A DNA stretch of 50,227 nucleotides, from positions 1-50,227 of the forward strand of contig JABABK010000017.1 in NCBI GenBank assembly GCA_014238285.1. The letters are read 5' to 3'. Below, piece after piece: positions 42,507-50,227 of the stretch; position 1 is the first letter of the stretch; every line of letters starts with the position of its first letter. Position numbers and translations under genes: made by a program. The notes below the pieces were generated by a model. The model did not search any database. It worked only from the letters and a program-made list of their open reading frames with translations, and was not told the DNA's origin. The stretch comes from Hellea sp. Lineage in GTDB: Bacteria; Pseudomonadota; Alphaproteobacteria; Caulobacterales; Maricaulaceae.

Positions 42507-43532
42507 CTAAAGCTCTACAACACCATTGGCGATCAGGCTCTCTGCCGTCGCCAAAACAGCTTCTTTAGCAGGCCTCGGAATAACCTGTGTAATGGTACTG
42601 ACATAGGCGCTATCGGCTTCATTGAAGATACCTAGATCAGCCAGCAGCGTTTTAAGCCGGTCATCAAAGACTGAGATAAGTTTAAGGAGGATATTTGGCA
42701 GCTCACCTTTGGGCAATCTTGCCGCTGGATAAGCCTGTCTTAAAATATTCGCCATGTCTTTAAACCAAAGCGTCTCTTTGCCCGCGATTAAGCGCCTACC
42801 GCCTGCATTTTCAGCGATCATGGCCGCGACATGGATGGCGGCGACGTCCCGAACGTCGATAACTGGAAATGCTAGCTGGGGTGATTTTGGAAACTCTTTT
42901 GTCAGAAGCGCCTTAACCACCTGCAGTGATGCGCTGCCATTATTGAAAGGATCAGGCCCAAAAACCATGGCTGGATTAACCACCGTCAAACGGTCCTTCA
43001 AACCTTGCGCTTCGACATAGGCCCAGGCCGAAATTTCGGCGCGGGTTTTAGAAACGGGATAGGCGGTCTGTTTTTTCCATTCGGGGTCCGTCCAGTCATT
43101 TTCCCCGAATTTGAAATACTTGCCCCTACCTTTTTGGCCAATCATAGACGCGATAGATGAGGTCATGACGATACGTTCAGCTCCTGCGGAAAAGCCATGT
43201 TCGAGAACTCTCTGTGCGCCGGCTCTGGCTTCTGGAACCAAGCCTTCACGATCACTTGGCGGCTCTATCGGCAAGGGCGAAGCAATGTGCTGGATATAGC
43301 GGCAATCCTGCACGGCTTCTTCCCAGCCTGCATCAGATGAAAGATCAGCCTCGACTAGCTCGATAGAGCCTTCTGGCACGTTGGCAGCGGCGCAAATTTT
43401 GACTGCGATGTCGGCGCCTTTGACAGCATTTCGAACCGTCCCGCGAACGGCATACCCTTTTTCCAAAAGCTTGACGGCAATATGGGATGCGATAAACCCG
43501 CTAATACCTGTAACTAAAACTCGATCGGCCAA
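42507..43532 (-). CDS. NAD(P)-dependent epimerase/dihydroflavonol-reductase-like protein
   Basis: 341 residues of the extended short-chain dehydrogenase family: cofactor loop VTGISGFIASHIA at the N-terminus, active Tyr/Lys in AYPVSKTRAE, and ENDWTDPEW before it, the wording of dihydroflavonol 4-reductase/cinnamoyl-CoA reductase-like bacterial enzymes that reduce aldehydes or ketones. The physiological substrate is unknown. It begins 3 bases after the M48 protease stop in the same direction, so probably an operon. Confidence 0.88.
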   Translation of the reverse strand: MADRVLVTGISGFIASHIAVKLLEKGYAVRGTVRNAVKGADIAVKICAAANVPEGSIELVEADLSSDAGWEEAVQDCRYIQHIASPLPIEPPSDREGLVPEARAGAQRVLEHGFSAGAERIVMTSSIASMIGQKGRGKYFKFGENDWTDPEWKKQTAYPVSKTRAEISAWAYVEAQGLKDRLTVVNPAMVFGPDPFNNGSASLQVVKALLTKEFPKSPQLAFPVIDVRDVAAIHVAAMIAENAGGRRLIAGKETLWFKDMANILRQAYPAARLPKGELPNILLKLISVFDDRLKTLLADLGIFNEADSAYVSTITQVIPRPAKEAVLATAESLIANGVVEL

Positions 43533-43535
43533 GGT

Positions 43536-44426
43536 TTAAAAGTTCCGGATTTTTTTTGTGCAGTTTTGATTATAAATTTCGATCGCTTCAGGCATCCATT
43601 TTTTGAAATTCGCAACCCGCGTGGTTGGTGCCGGGTGAGTGGATTGAAACTCTGGCGGCGTTGCGCCGGCGCCCGCCCCCATGCGTTCCCATAATTTCGG
43701 CGCTTCGCGCGGATCATAACAAGCCCTCGCGACGAGAACGAGGCCAATATAATCTGCTTCGCTTTCATGTTTACGAGAAAATGGTAGAGCATACCCATAT
43801 TGAGATATGCCGCCAAAGACGCCCATGACGGCCCGCTGCGCGCCCATATCCATACCGCCCGAACCGAGGGAGACACCTGCACCAATAATTCTTTGCATGT
43901 TTTGCTGTGCCATACGCTCCGCGCCATGATGGGCTAAAGCGTGACCAATTTCATGGCCCATAACAACAGCGAGACCGTCTACTGTTTCTGCAATAGGAAG
44001 CAACCCCGTATAAACAGCCGTATATCCCCCAGGCAATGCAAAAGCATTTGCTTGAGGAGAATCAATCAGATTGTACTGCCACTCAAAGCCTGGATCCCAA
44101 GGCTCTGCAGCGGCCGCGAGGTCATTACCGATTTGTTGAATGGCATTATACTGCGTTCCGCCCTGCACAAGATTTTGTCGATTATCAGACAGGATTTGTT
44201 GATAAGACTGCAAGCCAAGCTGAACTTCTTGTCCGTGCTTCATGGTTCGAAGTTGCTTACGGCACATCTCCGGACCGTTTTGAGAAAATTCCTTATCACA
44301 AACCAGCGGCACGGTTTTTTGATTGGACATGTAATAAAACGCTGCACCGACGGCAAATAAAAGCATGATCTGCCAGCGAAAACCACCGCGGCGGCGGCGC
44401 GTACCTGTCGGCGAACGAAAAACCAT
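43536..44426 (-). CDS. M48 family zinc metalloprotease
   Basis: 296 residues. A basic N-terminus then one membrane helix (about 18-34) anchors it. The zinc motif is HEIGH (His158, Glu159, His162) and the third ligand Glu223 lies in ESEADYIG, as in peptidase M48/BepA-LoiP relatives that clean up envelope proteins. Start at ATG 44426 with GGGG upstream; an in-frame TTG at 44438 is also possible. The Cys pair near residues 43 and 55 may form a disulfide. Confidence 0.9.
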   Translation of the reverse strand: MVFRSPTGTRRRRGGFRWQIMLLFAVGAAFYYMSNQKTVPLVCDKEFSQNGPEMCRKQLRTMKHGQEVQLGLQSYQQILSDNRQNLVQGGTQYNAIQQIGNDLAAAAEPWDPGFEWQYNLIDSPQANAFALPGGYTAVYTGLLPIAETVDGLAVVMGHEIGHALAHHGAERMAQQNMQRIIGAGVSLGSGGMDMGAQRAVMGVFGGISQYGYALPFSRKHESEADYIGLVLVARACYDPREAPKLWERMGAGAGATPPEFQSTHPAPTTRVANFKKWMPEAIEIYNQNCTKKIRNF

Positions 44427-44529
44427 GTTTGACCCCAATAGTAATTATTCAAGCGTAACTAATTGAGCGCAAGCTAGAGCGAGATTACCCATCCCGCAAG
44501 CCTTACAGGCATATCAGGCTAAAATATCT

Positions 44530-44793
44530 TTAGAGCAGTTTAAGCCAAGGTAGAGGCACTTTGACCGCTGAAATTTGTGTCTGACGTAGGCGCGGCCCGT
44601 GACGTGATGCTTGCATCATTAACGGGTCGCAACGCCCGTCAGGCGCAAAGGTCGGTGGCCGGAATTCCAGTATAAGCCATTGATTTTGCACACAACCCAA
44701 CTTCAATATTAACAGTGCTTGGGCGATCTTTATCTGTTGATCGCGTTGCGACGCTTGCCCGATGCCAGCATCGCGCTGCACGCCGCGCCTCAT
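44530..44793 (-). CDS. Doubtful small ORF after hslO
   Basis: An open frame of 87 codons (ATG at 44793, or TTG at 44799) on the same strand as hslO, 33 bases after it. The sequence is Gln-rich (RDAGIGQASQRDQQIKIAQA) and ends in a basic segment; FRPPTFAPDGR looks protein-like. No Shine-Dalgarno at useful distance. It may be a real accompanying gene or simply open sequence; there is no competing gene on the plus strand. Confidence 0.3.
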   Translation of the reverse strand: MRRGVQRDAGIGQASQRDQQIKIAQALLILKLGCVQNQWLILEFRPPTFAPDGRCDPLMMQASRHGPRLRQTQISAVKVPLPWLKLL

Positions 44794-44825
44794 CAGCAAA
44801 TAAATCTCATCCCATCAAAGCGCTT

Positions 44826-45791
44826 CTACCTTGGCATAAGCTGCTCTAGGTTAAAAACGTAGTCAGTCGCGCAAAATTCGCAATTTGCGGTGATTTTTCC
44901 GTTTTCTGCCATATCGTTCAAAGCATCCACTTCGAAAGTCTTGAGCGTATTGTATAGTTTTTCTTCCGAACAGGAGCATTGGGCTCTTATGTCTGCCTGA
45001 TCCACTATGCGGACACCGCTTTCATGAAATAGACGGTATAGCAATTTTTCTTGGGTCAAATCCGGATCTATTAACTCATCATCAGACAAGGTCGCAAACA
45101 GAGCTTTGGCTGTTTCCCAGTCATCACCTGTCTCGCCGCGGTTTTCATCCGCCGCGATCCGCTGGATCATTATGCCGCCGCCGCGCCAACTTGGCGCGCG
45201 CCCTGGCAGCTGCACCTGACCACAAGCCAATTTAACTCTGGAAGGAATTTGCTCGCTTTGCCTAAAATAATGCTCGGCGCATTCCGCCAGTGAACCACCT
45301 TCAATCGCGGACAAGCCTTGATATTGATCCATATCCGGACCTTGATCTATGGTCATGGCAAACGTCCCGCCGCCCAGCAATGTCTTGGCGCCCAAGCTTT
45401 TGTTGTGGTTTTTATGATCCAACCGGATCGATTTGAGCTGCTCGTCATCCCAGCGCGCATAACCGCGAATATTACCATCCGTCGTACAATCCGCCGCCAA
45501 AAGTGAAATAGCGCCTTCATTGGTACCGTAACATTGAACAACCAAGCGGCCCTTAAACTTCAAAGCCCGTCCGACCAGCGCAGCAATCATCATAGCTTCG
45601 CCCAGCATTCGAGCCACCTCAACCGGGTACCGGCCCGCGCCCAATGCTTCATTGAGAGCATCGCCCAAATGCACGGCTCGTCCGCGCACAGGTGAATTAT
45701 CCAGCTGAAAACTGGCTACGTGATTGTCAAATGACGCTATTTGGCCTGATGTCGGGTCTGATATCGGGTTTGGTATTTGATCTTGGGTCAT
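44826..45791 (-). CDS. hslO: Hsp33 redox-regulated chaperonin
   Basis: A holdase activated by oxidation. 321 residues with the N-terminal Hsp33 domain (SFDNHVASFQLDNSPVRGRA) and the C-terminal zinc-binding C-x-C (QCSCSEEK) and C-x-x-C (NCEFCATDY) redox switch. Start at ATG 45791; an in-frame extension to 45929 is unconserved. CCCCATTTGGGG (45796-45807) sits just upstream, and its GGGG on the minus strand is the likely ribosome binding site, so a small hairpin may cover it. Confidence 0.95.
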   Translation of the reverse strand: MTQDQIPNPISDPTSGQIASFDNHVASFQLDNSPVRGRAVHLGDALNEALGAGRYPVEVARMLGEAMMIAALVGRALKFKGRLVVQCYGTNEGAISLLAADCTTDGNIRGYARWDDEQLKSIRLDHKNHNKSLGAKTLLGGGTFAMTIDQGPDMDQYQGLSAIEGGSLAECAEHYFRQSEQIPSRVKLACGQVQLPGRAPSWRGGGIMIQRIAADENRGETGDDWETAKALFATLSDDELIDPDLTQEKLLYRLFHESGVRIVDQADIRAQCSCSEEKLYNTLKTFEVDALNDMAENGKITANCEFCATDYVFNLEQLMPR

Positions 45792-45947
45792 GTGGCCCCA
45801 TTTGGGGACTTGCCAGCAGGCTTGCAAGAGGAAAGTCACAGAAACTAATTCAGCGCGTAATTTTCCCATAATTTTTCCTTGGCAGGACGAATGATTTCCC
45901 CTATAGGGCGGCCCTGCAAAACACCTCAATGTTTGCAGATTTGGTTT

Positions 45948-46024
45948 GGTGGGGTAGCTCAGCTGGTTAGAGCGCAGGACTCATAATCCTGAGGTCGTGA
46001 GTTCAAGTCTCACTCTCACTACCA
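45948..46024 (+). tRNA. tRNA-Met (anticodon CAU, elongator type)
   Basis: 77 bases including CCA. The acceptor GGTGGGG pairs with TCTCACT using G-U pairs, D-arm TAGCTCAGCTGGTTAGAGC, anticodon loop CTCATAA with CAT, T-arm GTGAG/CTCAC. The G-U-rich acceptor is unusual. CAU could also mark tRNA-Ile (lysidine-modified); the GGTGGGGTAGCTCAGC start and CTACCA end favour elongator Met. Confidence 0.9.
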
Positions 46025-46036
46025 TCCAAATAGTTT

Positions 46037-46528
46037 TTAAGACAATTCTCCCAGCCCCTCAATCATCAACACAGTGGTTTCCTTCACCTGTTCCATAACC
46101 GGAAAAGTTGACGTTTGTTGCACGCCAGGAAGGGCTGATATCACGTCCCCTAAAAGTTCACGATAGGCGGTCATATCCTTTGTCCGAACCTTGATAAGAT
46201 AGTCATAACCGCCTGACATCATATGGCAGGTCAGGATTTGCGGGACGTCTTTGACGGCGGCGTTGAATTTTTCAAGCACATGACGCGTCGTGTTTTCAAG
46301 CTTGACCTGCACATAGACGAGATAACCTTGAGATACTTTTTGCGGATCAAGGTCTGCGCGGTAACCTCGAATAAACTTCTCTTTTTCCAGACGTTTAAGC
46401 CGTTGAAAGCAAGGCGTTTTGCTAAGGCCTACTTTCTCCGAAAGATCAACAATCGCGATGCGGCCATTTGTTTGAACTTCTTGCAAAATTCGTCGATCGA
46501 TCAAATCGAGCTTGCGGGGTTTAGTCAT
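46037..46528 (-). CDS. putR: Lrp/AsnC family regulator of putA
   Basis: 163 residues: winged helix (LDLIDRRILQEVQTNGRIAI, then LSEKVGLSKTPCFQRLKRL) and RAM domain (YDYLIKVRTKDMTAYRELLG). It is divergent from putA across a 163-base spacer, the layout of alphaproteobacterial PutR, which activates putA on proline. Start at ATG 46528; a TTG at 46540 is not favoured. Convergent with tRNA-Met (13 bases away). The matched inverted repeat between putR and putA supports autoregulation or activation. Confidence 0.9.
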   Translation of the reverse strand: MTKPRKLDLIDRRILQEVQTNGRIAIVDLSEKVGLSKTPCFQRLKRLEKEKFIRGYRADLDPQKVSQGYLVYVQVKLENTTRHVLEKFNAAVKDVPQILTCHMMSGGYDYLIKVRTKDMTAYRELLGDVISALPGVQQTSTFPVMEQVKETTVLMIEGLGELS

Positions 46529-46573
46529 CTTCACTCTCAATCAGCCCTATAAATCTATTAAACATCTAAAAAC

Positions 46574-46649
46574 TAGACGATTATATGAAAAATTTCGACC
46601 TTAATAGGTATAAGTTTCTAAAACTTTTCAAAAAAAGAATATTCGTCTA
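46574..46649. promoter_or_regulatory. Inverted repeat, candidate PutR operator
   Basis: CTAGACGATTAT near 46573-46584 matches the reverse complement of ATATTCGTCTAT (46639-46650) at 10 of 12 positions, the 7-base core TAGACGA/TCGTCTA being perfect. The half sites are 62 bases apart, close to six helical turns, fitting octameric Lrp-type looping between the two promoters. Confidence 0.6.
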
Positions 46650-46691
46650 TTGCGTTGGTATAAACTCATGAAAAACCATTGAGGGCTAATC

Positions 46692-49600
46692 ATGACGTCG
46701 TCTACACTTCAACACACGAATATTCCGTTTTCAACGCTGCATGAGTTTTATCTAAAGGATGAAACCAAATGCGTTCACGACCTTATGGCGCTCGCCGATT
46801 TACCAGAGCAAGATCGCTTCGAGATCGGCGAAATGGCAGCTAGGCTCGTCGAGGCTATTCGTGAAGATGAAAGCAGCTCACCGGTTATTGATAGCTTCTT
46901 GCAGGAATATAGCCTGTCGACCGAAGAGGGCATCACGCTCATGCGCCTGTCTGAAGCCTTGATCAGAACGCCGGATCAAATGACGGCTTTCAAACTGTTT
47001 CGCGATAAGCTCTCCCCCGGGGACTGGAAAAAACACTTAAGCAAAAGCGGCTCGTTTTGGGTTGATAGAGCCACCCAGGGTCTCGGCATTGCCAAGAACT
47101 GGATAAAAATGAGCGGCGGAATCAAAGCCGAAAACCTAGCGGCACGGCTTGGCGACGCCGTCATGCATATTGCCGTGTCGCGCGTCATGGCCTTGATGGG
47201 TGAGCATTATGTTCTCGGAAAGTCCATTGACGCGGCCCTTGATAAAGCCAGCAAGTCCATGAGCCCCCAACGCGATTATTCTTTTGATATGCTGGGCGAA
47301 GCCGCCCACACACCTGAAGACGCGGCAAGATATTTCGCCTCTTATAAATCCGCGATCACAACCCTGGCCAGGCGCCATGTAAAAACAGGCTCCAAAGGCG
47401 CCGCGCCGGGGCTTTCCGTCAAACTCTCCGCTCTGCATTGCCGCTATGAATACGCCCAAAGAGCTAGGTGCGTACCCGAATTAGTAGCCAAACTTAAAGA
47501 GCTGGCTTTGATAGCCAAATCTTCTGGACTAGGCATTTCTATAGACGCTGAAGAAGCTGACCGGCTTGAGATATCCCTGCTGGTGATTGATGCTTTGATG
47601 CGCGATCCGGATCTCTCCGATTGGGATGGCTTAGGTATTGTGGTTCAAGCCTATCAAAGACGGGCCGTACCCGTCCTGGAATGGTTGATCGATCGCGGGC
47701 GGGCTTATGAACGCAAGATCAATGTGCGCCTGGTTAAAGGCGCTTATTGGGACGCGGAGATTAAGCGCGCGCAGGAGATGGGCCTCTCCAGCTACCCTGT
47801 ATTTACCCGCAAAGACAATACCGACATCAGCTATATCGCCTGCGCCCGTCTTTTGTTTACGGCGCAAGATATTATTTTCCCGCGCTTTGCCACCCATAAC
47901 GCCCTCACCGCCGCAGCCATTATCAAGCTCGCCGGGCCGGATGGACAGTTTGAATTTCAGCGGCTGCACGGCATGGGCGAACAGCTTCATAACGCGTTAA
48001 TAAAAATCACGGGCGGCAAGAGCCGGGTCTATGCCCCTGTCGGCAAGCATTCAGATTTGCTGCCCTATCTGGTCAGACGGCTGCTGGAAAACGGGGCCAA
48101 CAGCTCCTTTGTCAATCAACTGACATCCGCTGAAATTTCCATCGCCGATATCATCACCGATCCCTTTACCAGAACAGCCGCAAGGTCAACGGTGGAAAAC
48201 TCCAGGATCATTTCCCCCCGCGATCAATTTAGCGGGATACGTCTTGCCGCTAAAGGTATAGATTTAACCCAAGCCCAAACCACGGCAGAGATCGAAACCA
48301 TTGCCCAGACGTTTGAATCCATCTCGGCCCATTCTTTAATCAACGGGAAAAAGCCGTCAGGACAGTCCAAACTTACCCCTATTTACAATCCAGCCAATGG
48401 CGACATTGTCGGGCATATAGAAAACTGCCGGATACAAGACGTTGATAGCGCCATCAAATCGGCGAAGGCTTCAAGCTGGCTCGGCATGTCTGCACAGGCG
48501 CGAAGCGACATCATTGCCAATTACGGAGACTTGCTCGAAGCGGACATGCCAAAGTTCCTACAGCTCTGCGTTATGGAAGCCGGCAAGTCTTGGCTAGACG
48601 CGCTCGCAGAAGTTCGTGAAGCTGTCGACTTTTGCCGCTATTACGCCCAGCAAGCCAAGTCAGATGAGATGGCAAACCGAAATGCCTCAGGTGTCATCGG
48701 ATGTATTTCCCCGTGGAATTTTCCTTTAGCGATTTTCTTAGGTCAAATCACGGGATCACTGGCCGCGGGCAATACAGTCATCGCCAAACCCGCCCCGCAA
48801 ACGCCGTTAGTGGCTTTTGAGGCCATCAAGCTTTTGTACAAAGCGGGTGTCCCCAAAAATGCAGTGCATCTTTTGATCGGTGATGGCCGTGAAATCGGCA
48901 GCCACCTAACCGCCCATAATGACGTAGACGGCATTTGTTTTACAGGCTCCACCGCAACAGCCAAAATCATCGGTAAGAGCCTGGTCGCTACAAATCGCAG
49001 TCATATTCCCTTTATCGCGGAAACAGGCGGCATTAACGCCATGATCGTCGACTCCACCGCGCTCATAGAACAGGCGGTCACCGACGTTATAGCTTCAGCC
49101 TTTCAAAGCGCGGGGCAAAGATGCTCGGCCTGCCGCGTGGTTTGCATTCAGGATGATGTCGCTGAGAAATTCATCACCATGCTATCGGGCGCCATGGACG
49201 AGCTGATCGTCGCCGCGCCAAAAGCTCTATCAACCGATGTTGGCCCCGTGATTGATGAAGCGGCTCAGATCATGCTCACAGATTATGTTTCTTCGGCCCA
49301 TGAAAAATTCAAAGCCATCGGCTCAACGCCTTTATCGGCTCAAGCCAGTAACGGAACTTTCATCGCGCCTATGGCTTTTGAAATATCAAAAATCTCTGAT
49401 CTTAACCGAGAAGTTTTTGGTCCAATTTTACATGTTATACGCTTTGAGGCGGATGAGATCGATGATGTTGTCAAAGATATCAATGCCCTAGGATACGGCC
49501 TAACCATGGGGCTTCATACCCGTATTGATGACCGGGTAGACGAGTTCACTCAGATGGCAGAAGTCGGGAACCTCTATGTAAACCGAAATCAAATCGGCGC

Positions 49601-50227
49601 GGTCGTTGGCGTCCAGCCATTTGGCGGCGAAGGTTTATCCGGTACAGGTCCAAAGGCCGGCGGACCTCTTTATATGAGACGGCTTTCACGTCCTGAAAAA
49701 CCTCAAACATCAAGTGAAGGTAATGATATTTTGGAAGGCGTTGACCTGGCTCAAAGCAGCTCCCTAACCGCTGACCTGAAAGCCTCACGCGCAGCCGGAA
49801 AGAACTGGCGCATGGCCGTAACGCCAGGTCTCGTTCAAAAGCTGTATGACATTTTTAAAGAGGCTAGTATCAGCCCAACTGAAACCTTGCTAAATCGTTT
49901 GATAAACAGCAGTGCTCTTAACGATAATGATCGCACCCTTCCAGGACCGACAGGCGAGACTAATGAGCTTAAGTTTCACGCGCGGGGAATATTGATCTGC
50001 CTTGGAGGCGGGGCCGCTCAAGACATCGTCGATCAAGTCTTTATAGCTCTGAGTACAGGCAATTCGGTTCTCGTTCTCACAACGCCAGAAACGCAAGAGA
50101 CCATTACGCGGATCAAAGCGGCGCTGAATGAAATCACATCAGCACAAAGCCTGCTGCAAACCATAACAACAAATGAAATAGGCGGGGCCCTTTGCGCTGA
50201 TATAAATGGCATCGTCGTCGAAGGCCC
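46692..50227 (+). CDS. putA: PutA, proline dehydrogenase/P5C dehydrogenase (3' end beyond window)
   Basis: Oxidises proline to glutamate in two steps: an FAD PRODH domain (about residues 120-470; LVKGAYWDAEIKRAQ) and an NAD P5C dehydrogenase (about 555-1000; SPWNFPLAIFLGQIT). The catalytic Cys811 lies in AGQRCSACR and Glu777 in ETGG. 1178 codons are present and the frame stays open to 50227. It starts MTSSTLQH with no ribbon-helix-helix DNA-binding domain, so it cannot repress itself as E. coli PutA does; PutR takes that role. GAGGG precedes the ATG by 6 bases. The C-terminal domain seen so far belongs to the long (type B/C) PutA class. Confidence 0.95.
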   Translation, partial: MTSSTLQHTNIPFSTLHEFYLKDETKCVHDLMALADLPEQDRFEIGEMAARLVEAIREDESSSPVIDSFLQEYSLSTEEGITLMRLSEALIRTPDQMTAFKLFRDKLSPGDWKKHLSKSGSFWVDRATQGLGIAKNWIKMSGGIKAENLAARLGDAVMHIAVSRVMALMGEHYVLGKSIDAALDKASKSMSPQRDYSFDMLGEAAHTPEDAARYFASYKSAITTLARRHVKTGSKGAAPGLSVKLSALHCRYEYAQRARCVPELVAKLKELALIAKSSGLGISIDAEEADRLEISLLVIDALMRDPDLSDWDGLGIVVQAYQRRAVPVLEWLIDRGRAYERKINVRLVKGAYWDAEIKRAQEMGLSSYPVFTRKDNTDISYIACARLLFTAQDIIFPRFATHNALTAAAIIKLAGPDGQFEFQRLHGMGEQLHNALIKITGGKSRVYAPVGKHSDLLPYLVRRLLENGANSSFVNQLTSAEISIADIITDPFTRTAARSTVENSRIISPRDQFSGIRLAAKGIDLTQAQTTAEIETIAQTFESISAHSLINGKKPSGQSKLTPIYNPANGDIVGHIENCRIQDVDSAIKSAKASSWLGMSAQARSDIIANYGDLLEADMPKFLQLCVMEAGKSWLDALAEVREAVDFCRYYAQQAKSDEMANRNASGVIGCISPWNFPLAIFLGQITGSLAAGNTVIAKPAPQTPLVAFEAIKLLYKAGVPKNAVHLLIGDGREIGSHLTAHNDVDGICFTGSTATAKIIGKSLVATNRSHIPFIAETGGINAMIVDSTALIEQAVTDVIASAFQSAGQRCSACRVVCIQDDVAEKFITMLSGAMDELIVAAPKALSTDVGPVIDEAAQIMLTDYVSSAHEKFKAIGSTPLSAQASNGTFIAPMAFEISKISDLNREVFGPILHVIRFEADEIDDVVKDINALGYGLTMGLHTRIDDRVDEFTQMAEVGNLYVNRNQIGAVVGVQPFGGEGLSGTGPKAGGPLYMRRLSRPEKPQTSSEGNDILEGVDLAQSSSLTADLKASRAAGKNWRMAVTPGLVQKLYDIFKEASISPTETLLNRLINSSALNDNDRTLPGPTGETNELKFHARGILICLGGGAAQDIVDQVFIALSTGNSVLVLTTPETQETITRIKAALNEITSAQSLLQTITTNEIGGALCADINGIVVEG

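Noticed and set aside
1-50227. CRISPR array, insertion sequence or transposase
   Set aside because: No regularly spaced direct repeats and no transposase or integrase frames were found on either strand.

Overview
The window reads as a chromosomal segment of a free-living, probably marine Alphaproteobacterium of moderate GC content. This is inferred from family content: DUF4167 downstream of prmC, a DUF1489 protein, Lrp-type regulators divergent from bkd and putA, a short PutA without an N-terminal DNA-binding domain, and TadG-like proteins. A Maricaulales/Hyphomonadales-like relative would fit, but the genus cannot be read from the sequence.

Layout. 0-5 kb: end of an upstream gene, a PhoA-type alkaline phosphatase lipoprotein, an FAD amino-acid oxidase-like protein and a von Willebrand/TadG-like protein. 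4.5-9.2 kb: DUF4167, prmC and an alpha/beta hydrolase on the minus strand; a GT4 glycosyltransferase and infC on the plus strand; then yqeY. infC appears to start at an AUA codon. 9.4-12.6 kb: carA and a secreted beta-propeller protein. 12.7-17.1 kb: branched-chain 2-oxoacid dehydrogenase genes (E1 alpha, E1 beta, E2) with a divergent Lrp-type regulator. 17.1-26.3 kb: a small membrane protein, rpmI-rplT, DUF4345, a secreted HExxH protein, tRNA-Leu(CAA), an SGNH hydrolase, an unannotated 31-codon membrane peptide with its own promoter, a DedA/YqaA-like protein, murI, a zeta-like P-loop protein and mgtE.

26.6-33.9 kb is the accessory block. Six consecutive plus-strand genes encode exported proteins: two large multidomain proteins, three lipoproteins and one helical secreted protein. 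The two large proteins share a four-cysteine, crystallin-like module. One carries two VHL-beta-like repeats and a cationic amphipathic helix. The other carries a Ser/Thr-rich stretch resembling the membrane-inserting hairpin of aerolysin-type toxins. Between them lie a terminator, a 26-codon fragment of ribosomal protein S4 and a frameshifted relic of the VHL-like domain, so the block has been rearranged. This is the best candidate for an undescribed secreted or contact-active system, but the function is inference.

34-37.7 kb: a lysozyme-like membrane protein, a cupin/JmjC-like protein, DUF1489 and a second TadG-like vWA protein. 37.9-41.9 kb: a tightly overlapped pheS-orf104-pheT-orf61 operon whose leader can form a hairpin over the pheS ribosome binding site. 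42-45.8 kb: a thioredoxin-like lipoprotein, an NAD-dependent reductase, an M48 metalloprotease and Hsp33. 45.9-50.2 kb: tRNA-Met(CAU), an Lrp-type putR and divergent putA, which runs off the window. A matched inverted repeat lies between putR and putA.
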